From: Nonomuraea wenchangensis
Lineage (GTDB): Bacteria; Actinomycetota; Actinomycetes; Streptosporangiales; Streptosporangiaceae
Assembly (NCBI RefSeq): GCF_900111685.1
Contig: NZ_FOHX01000014.1
Span: 62,001-126,000, forward strand
DNA length: 64,000 nt
Direction of reading: 5' to 3'
A program made the position numbers and the translations under genes. The notes beneath the pieces were generated by a model. It did not search any database. It was not told the origin of the DNA and worked only from the letters and a program-made list of their open reading frames with translations. Shown here in pieces: positions 8,781-16,050 of this stretch; position 1 is the stretch's first letter, and every line of letters begins with the position of its first letter.

Positions 8781-9277
8781 CGGTTGAGCAGCAGCGCCGG
8801 CTCTCGACCATGGCCCTCCGCTTCACTCGTAATGAAGTGTTCGGCAGAGGCCGTGGCGATCGCTTACTTCGGTACTTGCCATCCGAGCGGGGCGATCGGC
8901 TGCCGCGGACCGACTTCGTCGGTCCTTGCCATCGAGCACCGTGGGATCCGTGACGGCAATGTCGGTCATCAAGCTCACACACGAAGGACGCCGCGTATGG
9001 CTGACGGCTGCTGGTGGCGGCTGGGAAGCGGGGTGATCGCTAGGCCCAAAAAAGGTCGGTCAAATTCCCCTATTTGGGTTCAATGCACGGTCGCTCGAAT
9101 GTCCTATTAATCAGCAGAGTGGCCACTCAAGAAGTTCGCACTATATGTGTGCTCTTGTCCTGTGCACTCAGAGTGACGCCATGGAGTCATTTTCGTATCG
9201 ATCTCAACGAGTCAATGTGTTGATCTTCCGAATGGACCTAACCTGCCTTGTCCCTACTGGATAGGCGGGTGGATGGC
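8781..9277. other. Gene-free, lower-GC segment upstream of the integrase
   Basis: About 500 bp with no convincing gene. The part from about 9040 to 9260 is visibly richer in A and T than the rest of the window, a sign of foreign origin. It contains a perfect 8-bp hairpin (GGACCGAC-TTC-GTCGGTCC, 8907-8925) and two near-identical copies of GGTNCTTGCCATC(C)GAG (8871-8887 and 8921-8936), 50 bp apart. Repeats of this kind next to an integrase are candidate arm-type binding sites. The divergent promoters of the integrase and the nuclease gene must also lie here. Confidence 0.5.
8871..8936 (+). repeat. Direct repeat pair, possible integrase arm sites
   Basis: Copy 1 is at 8871-8887 and copy 2 at 8921-8936. 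They share GGT-C-TTGCCATC-GAG with one substitution and one missing base, start to start 50 bp. The perfect hairpin 8907-8925 overlaps the beginning of the second copy. Confidence 0.45.
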
Positions 9278-10057
9278 ATGAGCGAGCAGTCCGGACAGAC
9301 GATCGTCGGCAACGAGCAGGCTGAGGTCGCCAGGGAAGTCGTAAACGCCCCAACGAAGAAGCCGGCGGGGACCCGGGTGGCCCCGAAGTGGGAGACGGAC
9401 GCACGGGACCGCGTTCGAGCAGCGATACGGCGCTACTCCAAGCCGCTGACCGATCTTATAGCGCGTGATGCAAATGAAGGAGACACGCGGCTGCTCATCA
9501 CCGACTTCCTGTGCGCAGGACTCGGCTACGACAAGTACGACGATCTCACTACGGAATATCAGGTCAAAGGCGAATTCGCCGACTACGGCATTCGCATTGA
9601 CAAACAACTCGTCGCCTTCATCGAGGTGAAGCGCTGCAGCCAGAAGCTCAACGCCAAACATCTGCGGCAGGTGCAGATGTACGCCGTGAACGAGGGCGTT
9701 GAGTGGATGATCCTGTCCAATGGACAAGTGTGGCAGGCTTACCACATGACCGCCGGCCTCCCCGTGGTCATCGACCTGGCCCTTGAAGTGGACCTGCTCA
9801 GTGACACCGGTCTGAGCGCAAAGACGGACGCGCTCTTCTACTTGACCAAGGAGGCGTTCAAACGCCGCCTGATCGACGACCTGTGGAGGGCTCGCGCCGC
9901 GACGTCGCCCAAGTCCCTGGCCCAGGTAATCCTGTCCGACGTGGTGACCGAGGCTGTACGCAAGGAACTGCGACGTCAGACGAACCACAATGCAGATGTC
10001 GGCGAGATCCTTCGCATCCTGCGCAGCGAGGTACTTCGGCCAGAAACCCTACTTTGA
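9278..10057 (+). CDS. Solitary nuclease-like protein, type I restriction HsdR N-terminal (PD-(D/E)XK) type
   Basis: Protein of 259 residues. Residues 60-165 resemble the N-terminal nuclease domain of type I restriction R subunits: ITDFLCAGLGYDKYDDLTTE, then an ADYGI Asp (102), a strand ending in IEVKR (Glu116, Lys118), then QVQMYAVNEGVEWMILSNGQ and VWQAYH. The D...ExK arrangement is that of a PD-(D/E)XK metal-dependent nuclease. There is no helicase/ATPase domain, and no HsdM or HsdS gene is adjacent, so this is a stand-alone protein, probably a defence or mobile-element nuclease. ATG 9278 was chosen over the upstream GTG. The gene lies between the integrase and the tRNA fragment and probably belongs to the same element. 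Confidence 0.75.
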   Translation: MSEQSGQTIVGNEQAEVAREVVNAPTKKPAGTRVAPKWETDARDRVRAAIRRYSKPLTDLIARDANEGDTRLLITDFLCAGLGYDKYDDLTTEYQVKGEFADYGIRIDKQLVAFIEVKRCSQKLNAKHLRQVQMYAVNEGVEWMILSNGQVWQAYHMTAGLPVVIDLALEVDLLSDTGLSAKTDALFYLTKEAFKRRLIDDLWRARAATSPKSLAQVILSDVVTEAVRKELRRQTNHNADVGEILRILRSEVLRPETLL

Positions 10058-10140
10058 GACGTGCATCGACGCACAGCGCCGAGGTGAGTGATCTTGCTGA
10101 CGCGGATGCTAACAACCGCCGTGGACAACCCTGGATTCTT

Positions 10141-10160
10141 CTGGAGCAGGAACGCTCCAG
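10141..10160 (+). terminator. Hairpin downstream of the nuclease gene
   Basis: Perfect 7-bp inverted repeat CTGGAGC-aggaac-GCTCCAG about 85 nt after the nuclease stop. It has no T tract, so termination is only possible. Confidence 0.3.
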
Positions 10161-10220
10161 GAAAGGCTCTGAGCAGGCGTCCATGATGGCGATGGACGTC
10201 GGTGGACAGTCTCGAAGTCT

Positions 10221-10263
10221 CTTGTAAACAGAAGGTTTGGGGTTCGATCCCCCACGTCGGCTC
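10221..10263 (+). tRNA. 3' fragment of tRNA-Thr(TGU), probable attachment-site scar
   Basis: The segment begins with an anticodon loop CTTGTAA (anticodon TGT), continues through ACAGAAGGT, and then has a perfect T-arm TGGGG-TTCGATC-CCCCA followed by CGTCGGC and T, the 3' acceptor strand and discriminator base. The 5' half is missing: upstream there is no GCCGACG acceptor strand, no D-arm and no partner for the 3' anticodon stem (ACAGA). Integrases that use tRNA genes typically leave exactly this piece, anticodon loop to 3' end, at one element boundary. No intact copy is visible in this window. Confidence 0.7.
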
Positions 10264-10272
10264 TGCATGTGG

Positions 10273-10314
10273 AAGCCCCTGAACAGGCGTTATGCCGTCA
10301 GGGGCTTTCTGTTT
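10273..10314 (+). terminator. Strong rho-independent-type hairpin
   Basis: Perfect 10-bp stem AAGCCCCTGA (10273-10282) with TCAGGGGCTT (10298-10307), 15-nt loop, followed by TCTGTTT. It lies directly after the tRNA fragment and may be the original terminator of the tRNA gene. Confidence 0.75.
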
Positions 10315-10391
10315 GTCAGCGACAATATCGAGTCCTTTGGGAACACCACGGCTCACGACCGGCAGCGACGTCACAGGATGTCAGATTTGCC

Positions 10392-10643
10392 TCAGACGGG
10401 CTGGCCGACCGGCCGGATGGTCAGGGTGTTGAGGTCGACGTCGGCCGGCTGGCCGAGGGCGAAGCAGATGGCCTCGGCGACGGGCTCGCGGGACAGGGCG
10501 AAGGACGGGACGCCGCCTTGCCAGAAGAAGGCACGCTCGTGATCGGCTCCGACGACAACGTCGACGAGCGCGAGGTGACCCAGTTCCTTGCCTACGCCGT
10601 ACGCGGCTGCCCCGCTTCGCGGTGACGACGTGCCTCGTGTCAC
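10392..10643 (-). pseudogene. Remnant of a short-chain dehydrogenase (C-terminal part)
   Basis: Open frame of 83 codons. Its last ~35 residues (REPVAEAICFALGQPADVDL and then NTLTIRPVGQPV) match the usual C-terminal end of classical SDR oxidoreductases. A YGVGK sequence that could be the YxxxK active-site pair lies just upstream, but the ~40 residues normally between these parts are altered or missing, and the whole NAD(P)-binding N-terminus is absent. The flavoprotein gene begins 24 nt further on. This looks like the surviving tail of a gene lost by deletion. A short functional product is unlikely. Confidence 0.55.
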
Positions 10644-10666
10644 CGCGGGCCGGTGGCACGAGGTGT

Positions 10667-11602
10667 TCAGTAGCCCGCGGCGAGGCCCACCGCGGCGCTC
10701 GCGCCGGCCAGGTGGCCCGACGCGACGGCGGCAGCCATGGACGGCGGGACCGAGGTGGCCGCGTCCCCCGCCGCGTACAGCCCGGGAACACCGGTCCGCT
10801 GCATCGCGTCCACCTTGATCGCCTCGACGCTGAGCATCTCGTCCGGTTCGATCACGGTCGCGCCGAGGTCCCCGGCCAGCGACGAGCGCTGGTGAAGCAC
10901 CGTCTTCACCAGCAGGGCTCCGACGGCGAGCTCGCCGCCGCCGGCGAAGACCACGCTCCGCAGCTCGGCGCCCGGACCGTCGAGAGCGGCGATCGGCCGC
11001 TCGTCGACGCCCACCCCACCGGCGACCAGCCGCTCACGCTGCTCATCGGTCAGCTTGCCGCTGCCGTTGGTCAGCAGCGTGATCCGATCGCTCCAGGCCC
11101 GCAGGTTCAGCGCTCCGTGTACGCCGACCGCGCCGTCCGCCAGCACACCCAGCGGGCGATCACTGACCTCCCAACCGCGACAGAACGGACAGTGAAAGAC
11201 CGAGCTTCCCCATCGCTCGTCCATGCCGGGCAGCCGCGGGTAGCGGTAGTCCATGCCCGGCGCCAGGACGATGCTCCGTGCCCGCTCGCGACGGCCGTCG
11301 CTCAACGTCACCGCGAAGCCTCCGTCGTCCTCATGCTCGCCTCGGGCGACCTCTCCCGGCCGTGACTCGACGTACGGGTACGCCGCCAGCTCCACCCGCC
11401 CTGCGGCGTAGAACCGCGCCGGAGCTTGTCGATCATGTCCTAGCAGGCCCCCGATGTCCGGCGCGGCCAGGTTGCTCTGTTGTCCGGCGTCGATGATCAG
11501 CGTGGTGCGCCGTGCTCGGGCGAGCGTGAGCCCGGCGCTCAGCCCGGCGGCGCCCGCGCCGACCACGACGCAATCCCACGGTCCGGTCGTACGTCTCGTC
11601 AT
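10667..11602 (-). CDS. NAD(P)/FAD-dependent oxidoreductase, thioredoxin-reductase-like
   Basis: Flavoprotein of 311 residues in the two-domain fold of thioredoxin reductase. An N-terminal FAD-binding motif VVVGAGAAGLSAG follows the first ~12 residues, the CPFCRGWE motif sits where the redox Cys pair lies in the family, and the C-terminal GLYAAGDAATSVPPS motif binds FAD. True thioredoxin reductases carry CATC; CPFC is typical of a subgroup usually annotated only as NAD(P)/FAD-dependent oxidoreductase, so the partner protein is unknown. The ATG at 11602 is favoured over much longer readings because the FAD motif starts just after it. Divergent from an AraC regulator 87 nt away, which probably controls it. 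Confidence 0.88.
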   Translation of the reverse strand: MTRRTTGPWDCVVVGAGAAGLSAGLTLARARRTTLIIDAGQQSNLAAPDIGGLLGHDRQAPARFYAAGRVELAAYPYVESRPGEVARGEHEDDGGFAVTLSDGRRERARSIVLAPGMDYRYPRLPGMDERWGSSVFHCPFCRGWEVSDRPLGVLADGAVGVHGALNLRAWSDRITLLTNGSGKLTDEQRERLVAGGVGVDERPIAALDGPGAELRSVVFAGGGELAVGALLVKTVLHQRSSLAGDLGATVIEPDEMLSVEAIKVDAMQRTGVPGLYAAGDAATSVPPSMAAAVASGHLAGASAAVGLAAGY

Positions 11603-11677
11603 ATCGACCCACTGAACCAGGCACCCACCTATGCGGCCATACGCCGTTGGCGCGGGTGAATACGAGTCTGTGACGGT

Positions 11678-11683
11678 TAGCAT
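11678..11683 (+). promoter_or_regulatory. Probable -10 box of the AraC-family gene
   Basis: TAGCAT ends 6 nt before GTG 11690 with no ribosome binding site, consistent with a leaderless start. Confidence 0.45.
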
Positions 11684-11689
11684 CGAAGG

Positions 11690-12604
11690 GTGGACATGAT
11701 CAGCCAGGCGGTCTCCAGCCTCCGGGTCGGCCGGCGGGCCATCCGGCGGTTCCGGCAGCAGGGGTCGTGGGGTCTGCGCCTGGGCGGCCAGCCCGGTAGC
11801 GGCTTCCATCTGGTCCTCGACGGCAGTGCCTGGCTCATCAGCGCCGACGCGCCGCCCATCGCCCTGCGTCCCGGCGATGTCGTCCTGGTCCCTGCCGGAG
11901 CGGACCACGGGCTCAGCATCACCCGGCGCGCTCTGCATGAGATGCCGCTGAATGTCATGAATCTGGACCAGTCGGCCCCAGGCCCCGCCGACTTCGAGTT
12001 TCTCTGCGGCTCCTACCGATTGGACCACGGGCAGGTGCACCCGTACCTCACCGGGATGCCGGATCTGATCGTGGTGTCTCCAGACCATGAACGGCACCCT
12101 GAGTGGCGGTCGTTGATCAGCCTGCTCGTCGAAGGAGAGTCGTTGGCACAGCCGGGCACCGAGGTCACGCGGTCGGCGCTGCTCGATCTGATGCTCGTCA
12201 GTGTGCTGCGCCAATGGCTGGAGGAGAAGCACCCGAAAGGCCGGCCGACGATCACCGACCCGGCGATCGTCACCGCCCTGGACGCGATCCATGACAGTCC
12301 GCGGACGCAGTGGACCGTCTCGCGACTCGGCGAGATGGTGGGCATGTCTCGGACGACGTTCACCAGGCGCTTCACTTCGCAGGTCGGTAAGCCGCCCATG
12401 ACGTATCTGATCGGCTGGCGGCTCAACTGTGCCGCGCGCCTGCTCAGGGAGACCGACGCGTCGCTGGCCGCGATCGCCCGGCAGGTCGGTTACTCGACGG
12501 AATTCGCCTTCGCCGGGGCGTTCCGCCGCGAGTACGGTGTATCACCGGGCCGGTTCCGGCAGGCCGCGGGCGTACCTGATCAGCAGGCCCGGTCGGGTTC
12601 GTAG
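11690..12604 (+). CDS. AraC family transcriptional regulator (cupin N-terminus)
   Basis: DNA-binding regulator of 304 residues. The N-terminal ~170 residues form a cupin-like sensory domain (GFHLVLDGSAWLI, ALRPGDVVLVPAGADHGLS) of the AraC_binding/cupin_6 kind, usually fused to regulators of oxidoreductases. The C-terminal ~100 residues hold two helix-turn-helix units, one around WTVSRLGEMVGMSRTTFTRR and one around AAIARQVGYSTEFAFAGAFR, ending in the conserved EYGVSPGRFRQ. GTG 11690 is used here because of the TAGCAT box in front; ATG 11696 is two codons later. It faces the CPFC flavoprotein gene, which is the likely target. Confidence 0.9.
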   Translation: MDMISQAVSSLRVGRRAIRRFRQQGSWGLRLGGQPGSGFHLVLDGSAWLISADAPPIALRPGDVVLVPAGADHGLSITRRALHEMPLNVMNLDQSAPGPADFEFLCGSYRLDHGQVHPYLTGMPDLIVVSPDHERHPEWRSLISLLVEGESLAQPGTEVTRSALLDLMLVSVLRQWLEEKHPKGRPTITDPAIVTALDAIHDSPRTQWTVSRLGEMVGMSRTTFTRRFTSQVGKPPMTYLIGWRLNCAARLLRETDASLAAIARQVGYSTEFAFAGAFRREYGVSPGRFRQAAGVPDQQARSGS

Positions 12605-13136
12605 CGCGGTACGGGCCCGATGGCCGGCACCGGCTTCCTGCCCCTGGACGTTCTGTCGCTGGGTGACGCCTGACCTCGTGATCATTCGAGTGATGGGCTC
12701 GGTGAGCTCCTCCAGCGTCGTCTCCGGAGGCCGACTTAGACAAGATCAAGACGGTTCGCGCGAACGCCATGCGGGCGGCGGCGTCCCACCACGGTACGAA
12801 ACCGCCGCCCACTCTACGTGTGAAACCATTGCTCAACCTATCGAAATTCGATAGGGCAATTCTCACCGGGGGGCACAGCCCCCCGAACCCCCAGCCCAAA
12901 GGCACGGTCCTCGCAGAGGGGGGCTTCGCGCCTGAGACTCGGGCAGTTCTTATAGGCGGGTACAGCACCCAAACCCATGTGGGCGCAGACGCGGCGCGTG
13001 AAGCCCAGGGGCGGGGCGCTTCGCGCATAGAGCATGCAGCTCGGGTTGTTTCCATGCGGCGCGGGCCCTCTCGCCCCCTCAACCTCGTGTACCGGGCTTC
13101 AGGGACGGAGTCGCGAGTTCGCGACCGAGAGTCCGC
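12605..13136. other. 530-bp region without genes, rich in inverted repeats
   Basis: Frames here have no family resemblance and broken codon statistics. Visible structure: CCTATCGAA-A-TTCGATAGG (12837-12855), CGGGGGG-cacag-CCCCCCG (12867-12885) and GTCGCGA-gt-TCGCGAC (13110-13125). The G-tract hairpin and the following text (ccgaacccccagccc) resemble a short GC-rich intergenic repeat that I recall from several actinomycete genomes. It could contain decayed genes or a small RNA, but nothing can be claimed. Confidence 0.5.
12837..12855. repeat. 19-bp inverted repeat (operator-like)
   Basis: Nine-base arms CCTATCGAA and TTCGATAGG around a single A, perfect. It is AT-richer than its surroundings and followed 11 nt later by a G6/C6 hairpin. 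Confidence 0.6.
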
Positions 13137-13433
13137 TCACCGCGCCTGACCACTGAGGATCTGCGCCCACAACTCACGCGCGGCCGGAGCGGACGTCCAT
13201 GCACTCTCCAGGGCGCCCTCAGAATCCCCACCGGGATGACACCGGACGAACCACAACCCGCCGGCCGCGCACAACTCGAGCACAGGGTACGTACACGCGC
13301 ACGTGTGGTCGCGGACCCGCAGCCGGTCAGCTCGACGCCGGCTCGGTCTCCACTTCACGCGCACAGCGCCAGCCTGGGGCGGCACCACGTGCGGACCGTG
13401 ATAGTCGGCATGCGGAGGCCGACGGTCGCTCAC
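13137..13433 (-). CDS. Small conserved protein next to an XRE regulator
   Basis: Hypothetical protein of 98 residues. The C-terminal 50 residues (ELCAAGGLWFVRCHPG, then SAWTSAPAARELWAQILSGQ) have the composition of small actinobacterial proteins often encoded beside XRE regulators. A Cys-rich stretch CACTYPVLELC could bind metal, which is speculation. The GTG start overlaps the stop of the upstream small gene by four bases (GTGA), so the two were translationally coupled. That upstream partner now carries an internal stop codon, which may reduce expression of this gene. Confidence 0.6.
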   Translation of the reverse strand: MSDRRPPHADYHGPHVVPPQAGAVRVKWRPSRRRADRLRVRDHTCACTYPVLELCAAGGLWFVRCHPGGDSEGALESAWTSAPAARELWAQILSGQAR

Positions 13434-13663
13434 GACCCCACCACCATCCGCGTCCGGTCCCGGAGCAGCGACACGAAGACCTCCGCGTCGTCCGCGCTCA
13501 CGGTCTGCCGCAGCCCCTTGTCGATATCGGCATCCCTGAGGTGGACGCCACGCCGGGTCGCTTAGAACACGCCCGCGTCGCTGCGGAACAGCGACCAGGC
13601 GGGGAACGTCGCGCAGAGAATGTCGAGGTTGTAGTGCTCGTTCGGGACCTGTTCGAGTGACAT
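13430..13663 (-). pseudogene. 77-codon gene of an XRE-linked pair with an in-frame TAA stop
   Basis: From ATG 13663 the frame reads 33 residues (MSLEQVPNEHYNLDILC ... FRSDAGVF), meets TAA at 13562-13564, then continues in the same frame for 43 residues (ATRRGVHLRDADIDKGL ...) to TGA at 13430-13432. The reading resumes without a frame change and the second stop overlaps the next start by GTGA. A single-base change from a Tyr codon (TAC/TAT) to TAA is therefore the simplest explanation, giving GVFYATRRGVHL in the parent. If a suppressor or sequencing error is excluded, the product is a 33-residue stub. The parent would be a 77-residue protein of unknown function. Confidence 0.7.
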
Positions 13664-13696
13664 GCCGCGACCGTAAAGGCCGTAGCGTGAGCGAAT

Positions 13697-13713
13697 GGAT
13701 ACGCTACGTATCC
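13697..13713. promoter_or_regulatory. Inverted repeat between the XRE gene and the small-gene pair
   Basis: GGATACG-cta-CGTATCC, perfect 7-bp arms, 34 nt upstream of the ATG at 13663 and just past the XRE stop. It is well placed to be an operator for the small genes. TACGTAT-type core sequences also occur in the promoter region on the other side of the XRE gene. Confidence 0.5.
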
Positions 13714-13723
13714 CCTCGCGCCG

Positions 13724-14965
13724 TCAGGTCATCAGGCCGATATGGTCCGCGAGCTCGCGCGCCTGCGGCCGCAGATTCGCCGGACCCGTCTCGCACAGGT
13801 CGAGGGTCATCCGGCGCGCGTAACCGTTGTAGCGGATGGTCTCCGGTGCGGCTTGGTGCGCGAGCTGCAGCGTACCGAGGACCGCCGCGTGGTCTCGCTG
13901 GAGCAGGTGGGCGCGGGCCACCTCGATCAGGTGCCGGCCGCGCCGCGGACGGGAGGGGATGGGCACCGCCTCGGCATGATCGCTCTGCCGCGCAGACTCC
14001 CCGCCTTGATGAAGCTCGACCGCGATGGTGACGGCGTGCGGACGCATGATCACTCGCGAGAACGACGTCCAGGGCTGGTAGTAATCGTCGGGGAGCCGGT
14101 CCGCGACCCGCGCCGCCTCATCCCAATGCCGCCACGCCTCGCCGATGTCACCCGTACGTGCCGCCGTGAACGCCAGCTCGAACGACAGCGCCCCCCACAT
14201 GGCGAGCAGGTCAGTGGCCGGGGCGTCATCCAGGTGCGGCTCGATAGCCGTCATTCCCTGGCTGTTGATCTCGTACGCGGCGTCGAAGTCGGCCGCGTCC
14301 CGATGCGCCTGTACGAGGAACCACACCGCACACGCCAACGCCAGCGGATCCTCCGACTCCTGTGCGGCGATCAACGCCCGATCGGCCACCCGCCACAGCA
14401 GGTCGGGCGCGGGCTGGTAGGCGAGGAACATCTGCGTCAGGCCGTACGTCTCCGCGAGCAGCGCCTGCGCGGTCCGCCGATGCTCTCCGCGGTACATCCA
14501 GGCGGCCAGTTGCACGTCGCGGATCAGGTCGGGCAGCATCTTGCCGAGGGCGGTGCGGTGATCGGGAGAGGCGTGCCTGGTCCGCCACCCCGCATCGAGT
14601 CGCGCCCGGAGGCTGGTGAGTGGTTGCACGGTGCCGCCCGGCTGGATCGGCACGGCGTTGAGGGCCTCTCGGACGGGGCTCAGCGCTGGATGACCGGAAC
14701 CGGTGAACATCCGGACAGGTATGGACTGGTCGCCGGTGAGCTCGCTCAGGTCGCGTACGCGCAGTGCCTCGGCGAGTTGCAGCAGGATCGGCAGCCGGGG
14801 ATTCTGCTGACGGCGGCCGTGCTCGACGGCCTTCAGCCAGCTCTCGGACTTGCCGACCAGGCCGGCGAGGACTTCACGGGTCATGCCACGACGTTCACGC
14901 AGGTGTTGGATGCGCTGGCCGATCGTGCGTGCCGGTGCGCTGGAACCGCTGGTGCCGTCGTCCAC
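13724..14965 (-). CDS. XRE family regulator with C-terminal helical repeats
   Basis: Regulator of 413 residues. The N-terminal HTH (about residues 16-72: QRIQHLRERRGMTREVLAGL, then SWLKAVEHGRRQ) is followed by ~300 residues of alpha-helical, TPR-like sequence with many Trp and Ala. This architecture is abundant in actinomycetes, where the regulators pair with small downstream genes. The GTG at 14965 was chosen because GGGAGG lies 6-7 nt upstream; longer frames to 15067 lack such a signal. It is divergent from the five-gene oxidoreductase operon and followed on its own strand by the two small genes it probably regulates. The ligand is unknown. Confidence 0.88.
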   Translation of the reverse strand: MDDGTSGSSAPARTIGQRIQHLRERRGMTREVLAGLVGKSESWLKAVEHGRRQQNPRLPILLQLAEALRVRDLSELTGDQSIPVRMFTGSGHPALSPVREALNAVPIQPGGTVQPLTSLRARLDAGWRTRHASPDHRTALGKMLPDLIRDVQLAAWMYRGEHRRTAQALLAETYGLTQMFLAYQPAPDLLWRVADRALIAAQESEDPLALACAVWFLVQAHRDAADFDAAYEINSQGMTAIEPHLDDAPATDLLAMWGALSFELAFTAARTGDIGEAWRHWDEAARVADRLPDDYYQPWTSFSRVIMRPHAVTIAVELHQGGESARQSDHAEAVPIPSRPRRGRHLIEVARAHLLQRDHAAVLGTLQLAHQAAPETIRYNGYARRMTLDLCETGPANLRPQARELADHIGLMT

Positions 14966-15057
14966 AGCCTGCCTCCCGGAAGGTGACCTCCTCAGGCTAC
15001 GACGCACCCCCTTCTCCTGCCAGCGAACACAGCACGCGGGCACCTCTTCGCGCACAT

Positions 15058-15082
15058 TTACAAACATGGTGTACGTATGTAA
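15058..15082. promoter_or_regulatory. Imperfect palindrome in the divergent XRE/oxidoreductase spacer
   Basis: TTACAAAC and GTATGTAA (7 of 8 positions paired) separated by 9 nt, directly upstream of ATG 15094. The octamer ACGTATGT inside it recurs at 18176-18183, 42 nt before the TetR gene at the end of this operon, so the TetR protein may bind both. The XRE protein is the alternative ligand. Confidence 0.45.
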
Positions 15083-15093
15083 CCTGCGTTGGC

Positions 15094-16041
15094 ATGAGAG
15101 CGATGCAGCAGTCGGCGTGGGGAGAGGCCGAGACCATGGCGTTGGTCGAGGTGGAGGAGCCTGCGCCGGTGTTCGGCGAGGTGCTGGTCAGGGTCATGAC
15201 GGCCGGGGTCAATCCGGTGGACGTCTTCACGCGCCGGGGGCAGGCGTACAACCGGGTGCTCGACCTGCCGTTCATCAACGGCTGGGACGTCGCGGGAACG
15301 GTGGTGAGGATCGGCTACGGCACGACCAGGTTCCGTCCCGGCGATCGGGTGTTCGGGATGCCGTGGTTCCCCCGGGCCGCGGGCTGTTATGCCGAGTACG
15401 TCACCGCCCCCGCCCGCCACTTCGCCCGCATGCCGGAGAGCCTGAGCTTCACCGAGGCGGCGGCGCTGCCGCTCGCCGGGCTGACGGCGTGGCAGATGCT
15501 CACCGAGGTCGCCGCCGTAGCCCCCGGACAGCGGGTCCTCGTGGTGGGCGCGGCCGGGGGCGTGGGGCACCTGGCGGTCCAGATCGCCAAAGCCCGCGGC
15601 ACCCACGTGACCGGTACGGCGAGCGCCGCCAAACACGCCTTCGTCCGCGGCCTGGGGGCGGACGACGTGATCGACCACACCACGACGGAGGTGTCCGCCG
15701 TCGCGCGGGACATGGACGTCGTCATCCAGATGTTCGGCGGCGAGGCCGGGCTCAGAGCGCTGGAGTGCCTGCGGCCGGGCGGCGTCCTCGTCAGCGGGCA
15801 GGCGGCCTGGACCCCCGGCCTGTACGAGCGCGCCGGCGAGCTCGGCGTGCGCGCCGCGGCCTACCTCGTCGATCCCGACGGCGCCGGGCTCGACGCACTG
15901 GCCGGCCTCGTGGCCGAGGGGCGGCTGAAGGTGCACGTCGACGGGGTGTTCCCGCTGGCGGAGGCGGCCGAGGCGCACGATCTCCTCGGCTCGGGGCGTA
16001 CCAGGGGCAAGGTCGTGCTCGCCGTCGGCGAGACGGACTGA
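15094..16041 (+). CDS. MDR-superfamily NADP-dependent oxidoreductase (quinone oxidoreductase type)
   Basis: Zinc-independent medium-chain reductase of 315 residues. GroES-like N-terminus (VNPVDVFTRRGQAYN), a cofactor domain with GAAGGVGHLAVQIAKARG (Rossmann glycine motif) and the ending RGKVVLAVGETD. Catalytic and structural zinc ligands of true alcohol dehydrogenases are absent, as expected for quinone/enone reductases. Likely reaction: NADPH reduction of an enone, quinone or similar small molecule. The start is ATG after a palindromic promoter region; a far upstream GTG frame lies antisense to the XRE gene and is rejected. First gene of an apparent operon running to the TetR gene. Confidence 0.88.
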   Translation: MRAMQQSAWGEAETMALVEVEEPAPVFGEVLVRVMTAGVNPVDVFTRRGQAYNRVLDLPFINGWDVAGTVVRIGYGTTRFRPGDRVFGMPWFPRAAGCYAEYVTAPARHFARMPESLSFTEAAALPLAGLTAWQMLTEVAAVAPGQRVLVVGAAGGVGHLAVQIAKARGTHVTGTASAAKHAFVRGLGADDVIDHTTTEVSAVARDMDVVIQMFGGEAGLRALECLRPGGVLVSGQAAWTPGLYERAGELGVRAAAYLVDPDGAGLDALAGLVAEGRLKVHVDGVFPLAEAAEAHDLLGSGRTRGKVVLAVGETD

Positions 16042-16050
16042 GGAGGAGCA

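Noticed and set aside
9278..10057. A type I restriction-modification system
   Set aside because: No methylase, specificity or motor subunit is present; only the nuclease-like domain is encoded.
10190..10263. A complete tRNA-Thr gene
   Set aside because: Only the 3' part folds. There is no D-arm, no 5' acceptor strand and no partner for the 3' anticodon stem upstream.
11603..12292. N-terminal extension of the CPFC flavoprotein
   Set aside because: It is antisense to the AraC gene; the FAD-binding motif starts directly after ATG 11602.
12444..13149. Open frames on both strands in the gene-free region
   Set aside because: No family resemblance, poor codon usage and overlap with inverted repeats; considered non-coding.
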